From: G963674685 sp964591275
GTDB taxonomy: Bacteria > Lernaellota > Lernaellaia > JACKCT01
Length of the DNA stretch: 64,000 nt
Direction: 5' to 3'
Assembly (NCBI GenBank): GCA_964591275.1
Contig: CAZQAE010000010.1
Span: 27,694-91,693 of the forward strand
The translations under genes were made by a program, and so were the position numbers. The notes beneath the pieces were generated by a model. The model saw nothing but the letters and a program-made list of their open reading frames with translations. It was not told the DNA's origin and ran no database searches. Of the stretch, positions 41,823-51,868 are shown piece after piece (the first letter of the stretch is position 1; the number at the start of each line of letters is the position of its first letter).

Positions 41823-43265
41823 ATGCTTTTTGAGGAATTCGGATTTTCCGATTCAATAATCAAGTCCATCAATCGACAGGGCTATAAAGTCCCTACAAAA
41901 ATTCAGGAATTGGCTATTCCACAAGTAATGACCGGCAAGGATGTCATGGGGTGCGCGCAGACCGGCACCGGCAAAACGGCGGCCTTTGCGCTGCCAATCC
42001 TGGAGCGTATGAGCCAGTCCGAAAACACGCGCGGAAAGAGGCGGATTCGTGTCCTCGCACTCGCGCCGACACGCGAACTGGCCTCCCAGATCGCGCAGAG
42101 TTTCACCGATTTCGGGCAAAACTTGGGCTTTCGCACGACCGTTATTTTCGGGGGCATCAATCAGTCACGGCAAACCCGCGCGCTCGGCGCCGGCATTGAC
42201 ATTTTGGTGGCAACGCCCGGACGCTTGCTTGACCTGATGAACCAGGGTTATGTTGATTTGTCCAGCATTGACACTCTCATACTCGATGAAGCCGATCGCA
42301 TGTTGGACATGGGCTTCATTCATGACATCCGGCGCATCGTCGCTCCGATCCCGAAAAATCGGCAGACCTTGCTGTTTTCGGCAACTTTGCCGCACACCAT
42401 CGTGCAACTGGCCAGAGGCATTTTGGACTCGCCGGTCACGGTGAACGTCTCCCCGCCCGCCACGACGGTTGAGAGCATTCATCAATCCGTGTATTTCGTC
42501 GAGCGGCCGGATAAAATGGATTTGCTGGTGAAATTGCTGCGCGGTGAATCGGTGAACCGCATGTTGGTATTTACAAAAACCAAGCACGGCGCCGACAAGG
42601 TTGTCCGCAAGCTCTGCGGCGCCTCCATCTCGGCGGTCGCCATTCACGGCAACAAATCACAGAACAGGCGCGAGCAGGCTCTGGGTGATTTCAAATGCGG
42701 AAAATCGCGCGTCCTCGTCGCCACCGACATCGCCTCGCGCGGTTTGGATATTGAGCAGGTGACGCATGTTGTGAACTTCGATCTGCCCCACGAACCGGAA
42801 TCCTACGTCCACCGCATCGGTCGCACCGGTCGCGCCGGGGCGTCGGGTATTGCGATGTCGTTCTGCGGTCGCGAGGAGCGCCCGCTGCTCACTGCCATTG
42901 AGCGTCTGATTCGCCAGCGCGTTAACGTGGTGCATAGCAATCCGCAAATCAACTTCGTCGGATCACCGCCGCCCAGGCAGGCGCCCGAGCCCACGTTCAA
43001 GCGTGCTCCCCAGCAGGCAGCGCCAAGCGGCGTGGCCAGGCCGAGGCGTCGCCACCCAGAGCGTGAAGCCGATGCGCCACGCCAGGGTTCGGGCAATCCG
43101 CGCAGAAAAAGCCAGGCACGCGGTTTTGGCCACCCCACTCGTTCTAGCAGCAGCGGCCCCCAGAGTTCCGGCAATAGCCGTCCCAATCGGTCGGGTATAA
43201 GCGGCCCAAACCGTGGCAAATCTGGAAACTCCGCCCGCCCCGGCTCCGCTCCGCAGCGCGGCTAA
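41823..43265 (+). CDS. DEAD-box RNA helicase, RhlE-like
   Basis: A 480-residue helicase. Q motif region GYKVPTKIQ, motif I AQTGTGKTAAF, Ia PTRELASQI, Ib TPGRLLD, motif II LDEADRMLDMGF, motif III SAT, motif V TDIASRGLD and motif VI HRIGRTGRAG are all present. A basic, Arg/Ser/Gly-rich low-complexity tail (about 385-480) follows, as in RhlE proteins, and should bind RNA. It unwinds RNA duplexes in ribosome assembly and mRNA turnover. The frame extends upstream, but ATG 41823 matches the family start. Confidence 0.92.
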   Translation: MLFEEFGFSDSIIKSINRQGYKVPTKIQELAIPQVMTGKDVMGCAQTGTGKTAAFALPILERMSQSENTRGKRRIRVLALAPTRELASQIAQSFTDFGQNLGFRTTVIFGGINQSRQTRALGAGIDILVATPGRLLDLMNQGYVDLSSIDTLILDEADRMLDMGFIHDIRRIVAPIPKNRQTLLFSATLPHTIVQLARGILDSPVTVNVSPPATTVESIHQSVYFVERPDKMDLLVKLLRGESVNRMLVFTKTKHGADKVVRKLCGASISAVAIHGNKSQNRREQALGDFKCGKSRVLVATDIASRGLDIEQVTHVVNFDLPHEPESYVHRIGRTGRAGASGIAMSFCGREERPLLTAIERLIRQRVNVVHSNPQINFVGSPPPRQAPEPTFKRAPQQAAPSGVARPRRRHPEREADAPRQGSGNPRRKSQARGFGHPTRSSSSGPQSSGNSRPNRSGISGPNRGKSGNSARPGSAPQRG

Positions 43266-43622
43266 AGGCATGCAAATCCGCCATGCGGCGCTTGGAGCAA
43301 AAACTCGGATTTCCCCCGAATTTCCTTGCATTTTTGGCATCACCATCCAGATCGAAAAATGCTTTGAGATAATGAGGCAAAACAGCATGGGCCGAGAATT
43401 GTCGGTTGCACGGGTGCATTAATCGCCTCGTAACTTTGCGCCTTCGCCTCGCTTCATGCCAAAGTCACAAAAAAATCTGTCAAATCCGGGTTGCCGCCAA
43501 GCGAGAAAGAAAATATAAATAGAATTTCAAGGATTTTGAGCCAAAGGCTCGATATCCGCCTGATGAAAATAATAAGCACTTTTAGAAGGCCGTTTTTGCT
43601 TAAGCGGCCAAAGGATTTATTG
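43266..43622. other. Intergenic region, no gene recognised
   Basis: About 357 bases between the helicase and acyl-CoA dehydrogenase genes. The dehydrogenase frame is open back to 43491, but the extension lacks family similarity. No promoter box, hairpin or repeat stands out. Confidence 0.45.
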
Positions 43623-45470
43623 ATGGCATTGAAAACCAACATCCGAGACTTGCGCTTTAATCTTTTTGAATTCCTGGACATGAACAGCTTGTTTTACACC
43701 ACTCGCCACAAGGGCCTCACGCAGGACATGGCCGAGATGGTTCTGGGCGAAGCCGACAAGGTCGCCAAGGGAGTCATGGCACCGATCAACAAGACCGGCG
43801 ACGAAGCTGGCGCACAATTTTCCGCCGGTCGCGTTCAACTCCCCAAGGGATTCAAAGAAGCCTGGGCCAGGATTGCCGAAGGTGGTTGGCTTGGCCTTTC
43901 CGGAAGCCCGGATTACGGCGGGCAGGGACTTCCCATTTCCTTGAAGGTCGCCGTGGACGAACTGTTTTTATCGGCGAACACCAGCCTGGCGCTGACATGC
44001 GGCCTTTCTCCTTCCGCCGCGTCCGTGATCGAGGGATTCGGTAGCGACGAACTCAAAGACACATACCTGGAAAAAATTTACTCCGGCGTATGGGCCGCGT
44101 CCATGTGCCTGACCGAGCCGGGAGCAGGTTCGGCTCTGGCTTCGGTTCGCACTCGCGCCGAGAAGATCGCCGGCAGCGAAGATCGTTACCTGATCACCGG
44201 CGAAAAGCTCTTTATCACCGCCGGAGAACATGACCTTACTGAGAATATTGCACATCTCGTCCTGGCCAGGGTCCCCGACGCTCCCGTGGGCACCCGCGGC
44301 ATCAGTCTCTTTGTCGTGCCGAAAATGCGCCCTGACCCCGACGGATTTTTGCACGAACCCAATGACGTGACCTGCCAGCGCATCGAACACAAGATGGGCA
44401 TCAAGGCCAGTCCGACCTGCTCTTTGACTTTTGGAGACAAAGGCGAATGCGAAGGCGTCATCATCGGCCAGGAGAATAAGGGCCTGATGTATATGTTTCG
44501 CATGATGAATGAAGAGCGCATCAATGTGGGCGTCCAGGGAGCGGCGCTGGCTTCGGCGGCCTATTTCTATACGCTTGATTATTGCAAGGAGCGGCTGCAA
44601 AGCCCCCATTGGACCAGGATGCGCGATCGTGAAGCTCCCAACGTGGCCATCGTCGAGCACCCCGACGTGCGCCGGATGCTCATGTGGCAAAAGAGCCATG
44701 TGGAAGGGATGCGGGCTTTGCTTCTGACCACCGCCTACTACGCCGATCTGAGCTACAGTCTCGAATTTGAAACGGAGCGCGCCCGATACGATGGTCTGGT
44801 CCAATTGCTCACACCTGTCTGCAAAGCCTTTTGCACCGACCGGGGATTCGAGTCCACTATTATGGCTGTGCAATGCCTCGGCGGATACGGCTACACCAGC
44901 GAATACGACGTTGAGCAATACGCTCGAGACGCCAAGATCGGTTCGATCTACGAGGGCACCAACGCCATCCAGTCCATGGATTTTCTCCTGCGAAAGATCC
45001 CCATGAACGGCGGCGAAGCCCTCCAAGCCTACATGACTATCATCACGCAGGACTTGGAGCGATTTGCTCAGGTCGACGATATGGCGCTGTACGTGGAGCA
45101 GGTTTTCGAAGCCAAAAAACGCTTTGAGTCCGTCATTGAAAAACTGGCCCAGTGCCGTGGCGACAACGGCTTTCACCCACTTATGCAGGCGACGAAGGTC
45201 TTGGAAATGATGGGTGATATTTGTGTCTCTCATTTGTTGCTCAAACAATCCGCCATCGCACAAAAGCGTCTGAATATGGGCTTCGAAAAACTGGGGGCCG
45301 AAAGCAACGAGGATATGGTTAAGGCGATAGAAGGAAATGACGACCTGACCTTCTTTTACGGCAAGGTCAAGGTGGCGCAGTTTTACGTTACGCAGGTTCT
45401 TCCGGGCATCTACGCTAAGGCCAGGGCCATTGAGTCCATGGACAGCTCGGCGATGGACGTGATTCTCTAA
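43623..45470 (+). CDS. Acyl-CoA dehydrogenase family protein
   Basis: A 615-residue flavoenzyme, longer than the classical 380-residue type, with an N-terminal extension and an extra C-terminal helical domain as in the long bacterial acyl-CoA dehydrogenases. MCLTEPGAGSAL and FITAGEHDL form the FAD/substrate region. QCLGGYGYTSEYDVEQYARDAKIGSIYEGTNAIQ is the conserved C-terminal block, and the Glu of YEGTN is the catalytic base position. It performs the first step of fatty-acid beta-oxidation with ETF as electron acceptor. ATG 43623 has AAAGGAT eight bases upstream. Confidence 0.9.
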   Translation: MALKTNIRDLRFNLFEFLDMNSLFYTTRHKGLTQDMAEMVLGEADKVAKGVMAPINKTGDEAGAQFSAGRVQLPKGFKEAWARIAEGGWLGLSGSPDYGGQGLPISLKVAVDELFLSANTSLALTCGLSPSAASVIEGFGSDELKDTYLEKIYSGVWAASMCLTEPGAGSALASVRTRAEKIAGSEDRYLITGEKLFITAGEHDLTENIAHLVLARVPDAPVGTRGISLFVVPKMRPDPDGFLHEPNDVTCQRIEHKMGIKASPTCSLTFGDKGECEGVIIGQENKGLMYMFRMMNEERINVGVQGAALASAAYFYTLDYCKERLQSPHWTRMRDREAPNVAIVEHPDVRRMLMWQKSHVEGMRALLLTTAYYADLSYSLEFETERARYDGLVQLLTPVCKAFCTDRGFESTIMAVQCLGGYGYTSEYDVEQYARDAKIGSIYEGTNAIQSMDFLLRKIPMNGGEALQAYMTIITQDLERFAQVDDMALYVEQVFEAKKRFESVIEKLAQCRGDNGFHPLMQATKVLEMMGDICVSHLLLKQSAIAQKRLNMGFEKLGAESNEDMVKAIEGNDDLTFFYGKVKVAQFYVTQVLPGIYAKARAIESMDSSAMDVIL

Positions 45471-45666
45471 CGCGCCTGACCCGACCTTCGATCACGAATT
45501 CGCGAATGGACATTTGTTTTTAAAGTCTGCATTTGTGGATTTTGGCCCGCTGTTGCAACGTGACAAATACAAGCTTTGATGTTATCCACAGTAGGAATCG
45601 ATGAATTGCCCATCAGGCGCCTGCAAGGGACGCTGGATGTCATATTGGCGTTAACGGAGATATTTC

Positions 45667-46437
45667 ATGGAAACAACACAAGGCGACAACAAACTGGCGG
45701 TCTTTATTGACTTTGAAAACCTGGCCCTGGGTTTCAAAGACAGACCGGGGAAATTTCAGATCAGCCGCGTTCTGGCCCGCCTTGTGGAAAAAGGCAAGAT
45801 TATCGTGAAAAAGGCCTATGCCGATTGGAAACCCTACGCCGATTTCAAGCGGGAATTGCACGAGGCGGCCATCGAGTTGATCGAGGTGCCTCACCGATCT
45901 ATGGCTGGCAAGAACTCGGCGGACATTCGCATGGTCGTTGACGCCCTGGATTTGTGCTATTCCAAGGAACACATCAACACTTTCGTGGTTTGCTCCGGCG
46001 ATTCGGATCTCTCCCCCCTGGTCTCCAAACTCAAGGAGAACGGGAAAAACGTCATTGGCCTGGGCCTCAAGGACTCCACCAGCAAGCTCCTGGTGGCCAA
46101 TTGCGACGAGTTCATTTTCTACGAGGATCTTGAATCGCCCAAGCGCATGCCCACGGTCAACAAAAATGTTACGAAAACAAAGCGCGAAGCTTTTGAACTG
46201 TTGCTTGAAGCCATGGACGCACTGATCCGGGAAGACAAAGAGATTTTATGGTCAAGCATGGTTAAGCAAACCATGAAGCGTAAAAGACCCGAATTCAGCG
46301 AGGCTTATCATGGCTACCACTCCTTTTCGGAGCTTCTGGAGGACGCTGAGAAGAACAGGCTTGTCAAACTGACAAAGGAAGCACGAAGCGGAACATACGT
46401 GATAACCGGATACGGGACCAAGTCCTCGGAAAAATAA
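45667..46437 (+). CDS. NYN-domain protein with C-terminal OST-HTH/LOTUS-like domain
   Basis: A 256-residue protein. The NYN (PIN-like) nuclease domain occupies about 8-150: VFIDFENLA, KKAYADWKP, NSADIRMVVDALDL and VVCSGDSDLSPLVSKLKENGKNVIGLG, with all expected Asp residues. About 170-250 forms a LOTUS/OST-HTH-like winged helix (LIREDKEILWSSMVKQTMKRKRPEFSEAYHGYHSFSELLEDAE), which in related proteins binds RNA G-quadruplexes. It is probably an RNA-processing nuclease. GGAG lies seven bases before the ATG. Confidence 0.88.
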   Translation: METTQGDNKLAVFIDFENLALGFKDRPGKFQISRVLARLVEKGKIIVKKAYADWKPYADFKRELHEAAIELIEVPHRSMAGKNSADIRMVVDALDLCYSKEHINTFVVCSGDSDLSPLVSKLKENGKNVIGLGLKDSTSKLLVANCDEFIFYEDLESPKRMPTVNKNVTKTKREAFELLLEAMDALIREDKEILWSSMVKQTMKRKRPEFSEAYHGYHSFSELLEDAEKNRLVKLTKEARSGTYVITGYGTKSSEK

Positions 46438-46511
46438 GAACGGATAGGCCGCCAGGCCAGAGAAAATCATCAGCGCTTCGGCAAAAAAGGCGAAAACGAT
46501 ATAGAAAAACG

Positions 46512-49139
46512 ATGGTGAAAGACACCTTGACGCCAGCCATGCAACAGTGGTTCGACATGAAGAGCCGCTACCCTGACCATGTACTCATGTTCCGTATGGG
46601 TGATTTTTACGAGATGTTTTATGAGGACGCGGAAACGGCTTCACGCGTCCTGGACATCGCCCTGACCTGCCGCAACAAAGGCTCTGAGGCGCCGGTGCCG
46701 CTGGCAGGAATCCCCTATCACGCCCTGACCGGATACCTCTCAAAGTTCGTGCGCGCCAATTACAAAGTGGCGATCTGCGAGCAACTGGAAGATCCCAAAA
46801 AAACGAAAAAGCTCGTCAAACGTGGGGTGACACGCGTCGTGACCGCCGGCGTTGCGATCGAGCCCGAGACATTGGACGAAAAAAGTCACAACTACCTCAT
46901 GTGCGTCGTGCGTGATCAGGAGCGCTGGGGTTTCGCCGTGGCCGAACTGACGACGGGAGATTTCACCCTCGGATCATTTTCGGATGAAAATCGAATGGTT
47001 TCCGAAATCAACCGGCGGGAGCCGGCGGAAATCGTAGCTCCGGCGTCCCTGAACGAATCCGAGCATCTTGAAAAACTGGTCAAGGCCCTTGCCACTCCGC
47101 TCATATCTTATCTCGACGATGAGGTTTTCGATCTTGACGCAGCCGTCGCCTCGCTGGATATTCAATTTCCCGAAGACAAAGTCGGGAATATGGATCGGGA
47201 AAAATTCGGACCGGCGCTGCGGGCCGCAGGCGGAGCGCTGAATTACCTGCTCAGCACGCAGATGTGCGAGCTTGGCCACATCAACAAACTCAAGATATTT
47301 TCCGGCGACGAGTTCATGGTCATGGACGAGACCGCCAAGCGCAATCTGGAACTGACTTCCAGCCTGCGCGAGGGCAAAAAGCGCGGCAGTCTTCTTTGGC
47401 TCCTGGATCAGACCGTTACGGCAATGGGCGCGCGCCTTTTGAAGCAATGGTTGTTGTATCCGCTTTTATCTCCTTCCGAAATCCGCCGCCGCCACGCGGC
47501 TGTGGAGACATTGGTGACAGAAAGCGTAAAGCGCGGCGAGATATGTGATCTTCTGCGCCAAACGCACGATCTGGAGCGTCTGTGCGGGCGCATCAGCATG
47601 GCCATCGGCAACGCCCGCGACCTGATCGCTTTAAAAACGAGCCTGGTGATTTTGCCGGCCCTGCGCAGTCACTTGGCCAATTTCACGAATCCGCTTTTGG
47701 CGGAATTGGGCAAAAACCTCGACGACCTGGGAGATATCCGGGATCTTATCGAGCAAAGCATTGAGGACGAACCGCCCTTAACCTTGCGAGAAGGCGGCAT
47801 TCTCAAAGATGGCTATAATCCCGAGCTTGACGACCTGCGGGCTATCTCGCGAAGCGGCAAGCGCTACCTGTCGGACATGGAGGCCGCCGAGCGTCAGCGC
47901 ACCGGGATTTCCAAACTGAAAATTGGATACAACAGGGTCTTCGGCTATTACATCGAGATCGGCCACGCGCACAAGGACAAGGTTCCCGATGAATACATCC
48001 GCAAGCAGACGCTGGTGAACGCTGAGCGCTACATCACGCCGGAACTCAAGGAATACGAGGAAAAGGTCCTCAACGCGCAGGATCGCATCCATGAAATCGA
48101 ATACAATCTTTTTGGCGAAATCCGAAAACGGATAGCGGATGAGGTGGCGCGCATCCAGAAAACGGCTCGCGTGCTGGCGACGCTGGACGTCTTGGCCAAT
48201 TTTTCCATGTTGGCGGAAACCAATAATTACGTGCGCCCCATCATCGACGACTCCGACATCCTCGAAATCGACGAAGGCCGCCACCCGGTTGTGGAGAAGG
48301 CGAATCCCGGCGAAAGATTCATACCAAACGATACGCTTCTCGATACGGGGGAAAGTCAGCTTTTGATCATCACCGGTCCGAACATGGCCGGCAAATCGAC
48401 CTATATCCGGCAGGTGGCGCTCATTACGCTGATGGCGCAAATTGGTTCTTTTGTGCCCGCGAGATCGGCGCGGATCGGCGTGGTGGATCGCATCTTTACT
48501 CGCGTGGGCGCTTCGGACAACCTGGCTCGCGGCGAATCCACTTTCATGGTGGAGATGAAGGAAACGGCCAGCATTCTGAGCGAGGCGACGCGCCGGAGCC
48601 TCATCGTGCTCGACAAGATCGGCCGGGGCACCAGCACCTTTGACGGCCTTTCCATCGCCTGGGCGGTCACCGAGTACTTGCACGACAACCCCCGTTTGCA
48701 GTCGCGGACCCTATTCGCGACGCATTATCATGAAATCGTGGACATCGCCCGGGAAAAAACACGGGTGAAAAACTTCAACATCGGCATCATCGAGCGCGAC
48801 GACACGCTGGTATTTTTACACCGGATTCTGCCGGGCAGCGCCAACAGAAGCTACGGTATCCAAGTCGCAAAACTCGCCGGTTTGCCGGACGAGGTCATAG
48901 AGCGAGCCAAGGAGATACTGGCCAACCTGGAAAACACCGAGTTGGATGAAATCGGCAGGGCGCGCATTGGGCGTCAGCGGGGCGTCTCGGCGCCTTCAAA
49001 AGGGCAGCTTTCTCTCTTTGGCCCTACGCGGCCCTCGCCGGTGGAAGAAGAACTCAAACGCATCGATCCCATGCGCCTGTCGCCCCTGGAAGCGCTGAAT
49101 ATGCTGATCGCCTTAAAGGACAAAGTGGACAAGGGATGA
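46512..49139 (+). CDS. mutS: DNA mismatch repair protein MutS, Walker B variant
   Basis: An 875-residue MutS1-type protein of full length. The mismatch-binding Phe-x-Glu is present in MGDFYEMF. The ATPase domain has Walker A TGPNMAGKSTYIRQ, the RVGASDNLARGESTFMVEM block and ATHYHE. In Walker B the sequence reads LIVLDKIGRGTSTFDG: Asp701 is kept but the catalytic Glu is Lys702 (AAG at 48615-48617), one base from GAG. In E. coli, changing this Glu blocks ATP hydrolysis. Everything else is intact. It is followed by coupled amiC, xerD and cca. Confidence 0.95.
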   Translation: MVKDTLTPAMQQWFDMKSRYPDHVLMFRMGDFYEMFYEDAETASRVLDIALTCRNKGSEAPVPLAGIPYHALTGYLSKFVRANYKVAICEQLEDPKKTKKLVKRGVTRVVTAGVAIEPETLDEKSHNYLMCVVRDQERWGFAVAELTTGDFTLGSFSDENRMVSEINRREPAEIVAPASLNESEHLEKLVKALATPLISYLDDEVFDLDAAVASLDIQFPEDKVGNMDREKFGPALRAAGGALNYLLSTQMCELGHINKLKIFSGDEFMVMDETAKRNLELTSSLREGKKRGSLLWLLDQTVTAMGARLLKQWLLYPLLSPSEIRRRHAAVETLVTESVKRGEICDLLRQTHDLERLCGRISMAIGNARDLIALKTSLVILPALRSHLANFTNPLLAELGKNLDDLGDIRDLIEQSIEDEPPLTLREGGILKDGYNPELDDLRAISRSGKRYLSDMEAAERQRTGISKLKIGYNRVFGYYIEIGHAHKDKVPDEYIRKQTLVNAERYITPELKEYEEKVLNAQDRIHEIEYNLFGEIRKRIADEVARIQKTARVLATLDVLANFSMLAETNNYVRPIIDDSDILEIDEGRHPVVEKANPGERFIPNDTLLDTGESQLLIITGPNMAGKSTYIRQVALITLMAQIGSFVPARSARIGVVDRIFTRVGASDNLARGESTFMVEMKETASILSEATRRSLIVLDKIGRGTSTFDGLSIAWAVTEYLHDNPRLQSRTLFATHYHEIVDIAREKTRVKNFNIGIIERDDTLVFLHRILPGSANRSYGIQVAKLAGLPDEVIERAKEILANLENTELDEIGRARIGRQRGVSAPSKGQLSLFGPTRPSPVEEELKRIDPMRLSPLEALNMLIALKDKVDKG

Positions 49140-50971
49140 TCCGACGCCCGGCCATCATGACGCAAGAAAAATTGACCGCATCCATTGCCGCCGTGCTCTT
49201 TTTGTTCATCATGATCAGCTCGTTTTTCGCCGTATCCGCCGACGCCGCCACAACCGAGCAGCAGTACAAAAAAATCCAGAAAAATTATCAGAAGTTCCTG
49301 AAGGACGAGGGGAAAAAAACCTATCGTCATTTTTGGCTGCGTTACATCGATAGATTTTTAGCGCTGCAAAAACGCCATCCCAAATCGACGAGGGCCGACG
49401 ACTCCCTATACATGGCCGCAGGCGCCTACGTGAAGCTTCACGAGTATTCCTATCTGCAAGACGATCTAAAAAAGGCCGTGAAATATTACAACAGCCTGGC
49501 GGCGAAATATCCAAAGAGCAACCTGGCCGACGACGGTCTCGTGCATGCCGGGCAGGTTTTGGAAAAGCTCGGCGACAAAAAAGGCGCTTATGAGCGTTAT
49601 GCCCTGTGTGTTTTAAAATTTCCCAAGGGGGATTTTACACCCAAAGCACGGGCGGGTAAAAAACGGCTTTCAAAATACGCTCCCAAGCCGATTCCCAAAC
49701 CCAAACCCAAACCAGCGGCGACGCCGATGCCAACTCCAACGCCAATCGCTGAAAAGACTTCTGTGTCGCCGCCTCTTGCGACGCCCGCGCCTTCAGCCAT
49801 CACGCAAGCCCTCAGCGAAGTGGACCAAACAAAAGCGGAAAGACCGGTCGAGGATGATGCTGCGGGCGACAAGGAATGGCTGGTGTTGGAGCCCATTCCT
49901 CTGGAAGTTTTCGGCGTGCCCGTCATTCGGAAAATAAACCATTGGAGCAATCCGGATTATACGCGAATCGTCATCGAGCTGTCCGAGAAAGTCGATTATA
50001 AGCAACATCTCCTGGAAGAGGTTCCGGGAAGCCGGCTACCTAGAAGGCTCTATCTGGACTTTGATAACTGCTATCTCCCGAATCGCATGGACAAGGAATA
50101 CCCCATCGGCGACGGATTGCTCAAGCGGGTTCGCGCGGGGCAAAACACCGAGGAGGTGGTGCGAGTTGTCCTGGACATTGAAAGTATTGATGAGTTCCAG
50201 ATTTTCCCTCTTCTTGATCCTTTTCGCATCGTCATCGACGTTAGCGGAGAAAAAAGGACCGTCGTTGCCGCCAAGCCTCCCACGCCGACCGCAAAGCGCC
50301 GTATTTGGAAGGTCGTAATCGATGCCGGGCACGGGGGAAAGGACCCGGGCGCCATGAGCCGAGGCGGCGACAAGGAAACGGACCTGGCCCTGTCCATTGC
50401 AAAATTGGTGGAAAAGGAATTTGAAAAGGATAAGGACATCAAGGTGTTGCTGACGCGCCGAAGCGATCGTTTTATTACGCTCCCGCATCGCCCGGCCATC
50501 GCCAACAGTTACGGTGCCGATCTGTTCGTGTCCATTCACATCAATGCTGCGCGCAATCGCAAAGCCTCGGGTATCGAGGTCTATAATTTTGCGCCGAAGG
50601 CCGGAGCGGACATCGCCGATCTGGTCGCTGCGGAAAACGCCACGGATGTCGCGGGCGTTATGAGTATGAATACACTTTTGGATGGTCTGACGCTTTTGTA
50701 CAAAAGAGCCGAGAGCAATAATCTGGCCGCGAAGGTTCAATCTTCCATGCTTGTTCAGGCGCGAAAACAGTACCGCGACGTCAAATCACGCAGGATTCGC
50801 GGGGCGCCTTTTTACGTTTTGTTGGGCGCGAAAATGCCCGCGATCCTGGTGGAATGCGGATTCCTCACGAATAGTACGGAATTGCGCCGCCTCAAAAACA
50901 AGCGTTATCAAAAGGCGCTGGCTCTTGGCATTGCACAAGGCGTCAGACAATATTTTTCGGAGTTTGACTGA
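49136..50971 (+). CDS. N-acetylmuramoyl-L-alanine amidase, AmiC-type with AMIN domain
   Basis: A 611-residue exported protein. Signal peptide (hydrophobic 15-36, ending VSADA), TPR-like helical repeats (about 40-175), a Lys/Pro/Thr-rich linker (178-225), an AMIN domain (about 255-370) that targets the envelope, and an Amidase_3 catalytic domain (about 390-608). Zinc ligands are seen in VVIDAGHGGKDPGA and DLFVSIHINAARN; MPAILVECGFLTN carries the catalytic Glu. It cleaves septal peptidoglycan. The ATG overlaps the mutS stop (ATGA); an internal ATG at 49157 is also possible. Confidence 0.9.
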   Translation: MIRRPAIMTQEKLTASIAAVLFLFIMISSFFAVSADAATTEQQYKKIQKNYQKFLKDEGKKTYRHFWLRYIDRFLALQKRHPKSTRADDSLYMAAGAYVKLHEYSYLQDDLKKAVKYYNSLAAKYPKSNLADDGLVHAGQVLEKLGDKKGAYERYALCVLKFPKGDFTPKARAGKKRLSKYAPKPIPKPKPKPAATPMPTPTPIAEKTSVSPPLATPAPSAITQALSEVDQTKAERPVEDDAAGDKEWLVLEPIPLEVFGVPVIRKINHWSNPDYTRIVIELSEKVDYKQHLLEEVPGSRLPRRLYLDFDNCYLPNRMDKEYPIGDGLLKRVRAGQNTEEVVRVVLDIESIDEFQIFPLLDPFRIVIDVSGEKRTVVAAKPPTPTAKRRIWKVVIDAGHGGKDPGAMSRGGDKETDLALSIAKLVEKEFEKDKDIKVLLTRRSDRFITLPHRPAIANSYGADLFVSIHINAARNRKASGIEVYNFAPKAGADIADLVAAENATDVAGVMSMNTLLDGLTLLYKRAESNNLAAKVQSSMLVQARKQYRDVKSRRIRGAPFYVLLGAKMPAILVECGFLTNSTELRRLKNKRYQKALALGIAQGVRQYFSEFD

Positions 50972-51867
50972 TGCCCGCCATCGATCAACTCATCGACCGG
51001 TATATGGTTTTTCTCAAAGGCGAAAAAGGGCTGGCGAAAAACACCCTGGACGCCTACGGTCGCGATTTGGTCCTCTTTGTGAATTATTGCGACCGCGAGG
51101 GAATAGTGGATGTAAAAAATCTGGCCCGCGAGCATCTGCTGGAGTTCGTGGGTCGAAGGCGCGAACAGGGGTGTTCGGCGCGCACTGCGGCCCGAAACCT
51201 GATCTGCGTGCGCGGTTTTCTCAAATTCCTGCTGATGGAAAACATCATCGCCGACGACCCTTCCGAACTGGTTGGTCTTCCAAGAATTCGCCGCAACCTG
51301 CCCGAGGTTTTGGATGAGCAGGAAGTGGAAATCATTCTGGCCGCTCCGGATCGAAGCAAAGCCGCCGGCCAGCGTGACGCCGCCATGCTGGAACTTCTCT
51401 ATGCCTCCGGCCTGCGCGTCAGCGAATTGGTTAATCTCAAGACCGCGCAGATGAACTTTGAGTTGAATTATCTTCGCACCATAGGCAAAGGGCAAAAGGA
51501 GCGTTTGGCGCCTTTTACTCAAAGCGCCAGGGATCTTGTTTGCGAGTACATGGAATCGTCGCGGCTCAAGCTTTTGAAAGGAAAAATCTCCGAGTACCTT
51601 TTCGTCACCAAGCGGGGCGGTCCGATGACCCGGCAGAATTTTCAGGCGATACTCAACAAGCTTGCACTGAAAACCGGGATTGGGAAAAAACTCCATGCCC
51701 ATATGCTTCGGCACAGCTTCGCCACGCATATGCTGAGTCGCGGAGCCGATCTGCTTGTTGTGCAAAAACTCCTTGGGCACGCCGACATCTCGACGACGGA
51801 AATCTACACGCACGTTGACAAAGCCCGCTTAAAACGCCTGCATAAAAAGATTCACCCCAGGGGATGA
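50971..51867 (+). CDS. xerD: Tyrosine recombinase XerC/XerD
   Basis: A 298-residue site-specific recombinase. Catalytic residues: Arg in YASGLRVSELVNL, Lys in TIGKGQKERLAPF, His-x-x-Arg in HMLRHSFATHML, His in LLGHADISTTEIYTHV and the nucleophile Tyr in the same segment. The length and SAM-like N-terminal domain match XerD, which resolves chromosome dimers at dif. XerC and XerD are hard to separate by sequence alone. The start overlaps the amidase stop (TGATG). Confidence 0.92.
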   Translation: MPAIDQLIDRYMVFLKGEKGLAKNTLDAYGRDLVLFVNYCDREGIVDVKNLAREHLLEFVGRRREQGCSARTAARNLICVRGFLKFLLMENIIADDPSELVGLPRIRRNLPEVLDEQEVEIILAAPDRSKAAGQRDAAMLELLYASGLRVSELVNLKTAQMNFELNYLRTIGKGQKERLAPFTQSARDLVCEYMESSRLKLLKGKISEYLFVTKRGGPMTRQNFQAILNKLALKTGIGKKLHAHMLRHSFATHMLSRGADLLVVQKLLGHADISTTEIYTHVDKARLKRLHKKIHPRG

Positions 51868-51868
51868 C

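Noticed and set aside
43491..43622. 44-residue N-terminal extension of the acyl-CoA dehydrogenase
   Set aside because: It does not look like the family, and ATG 43623 has a well-placed AAAGGAT.
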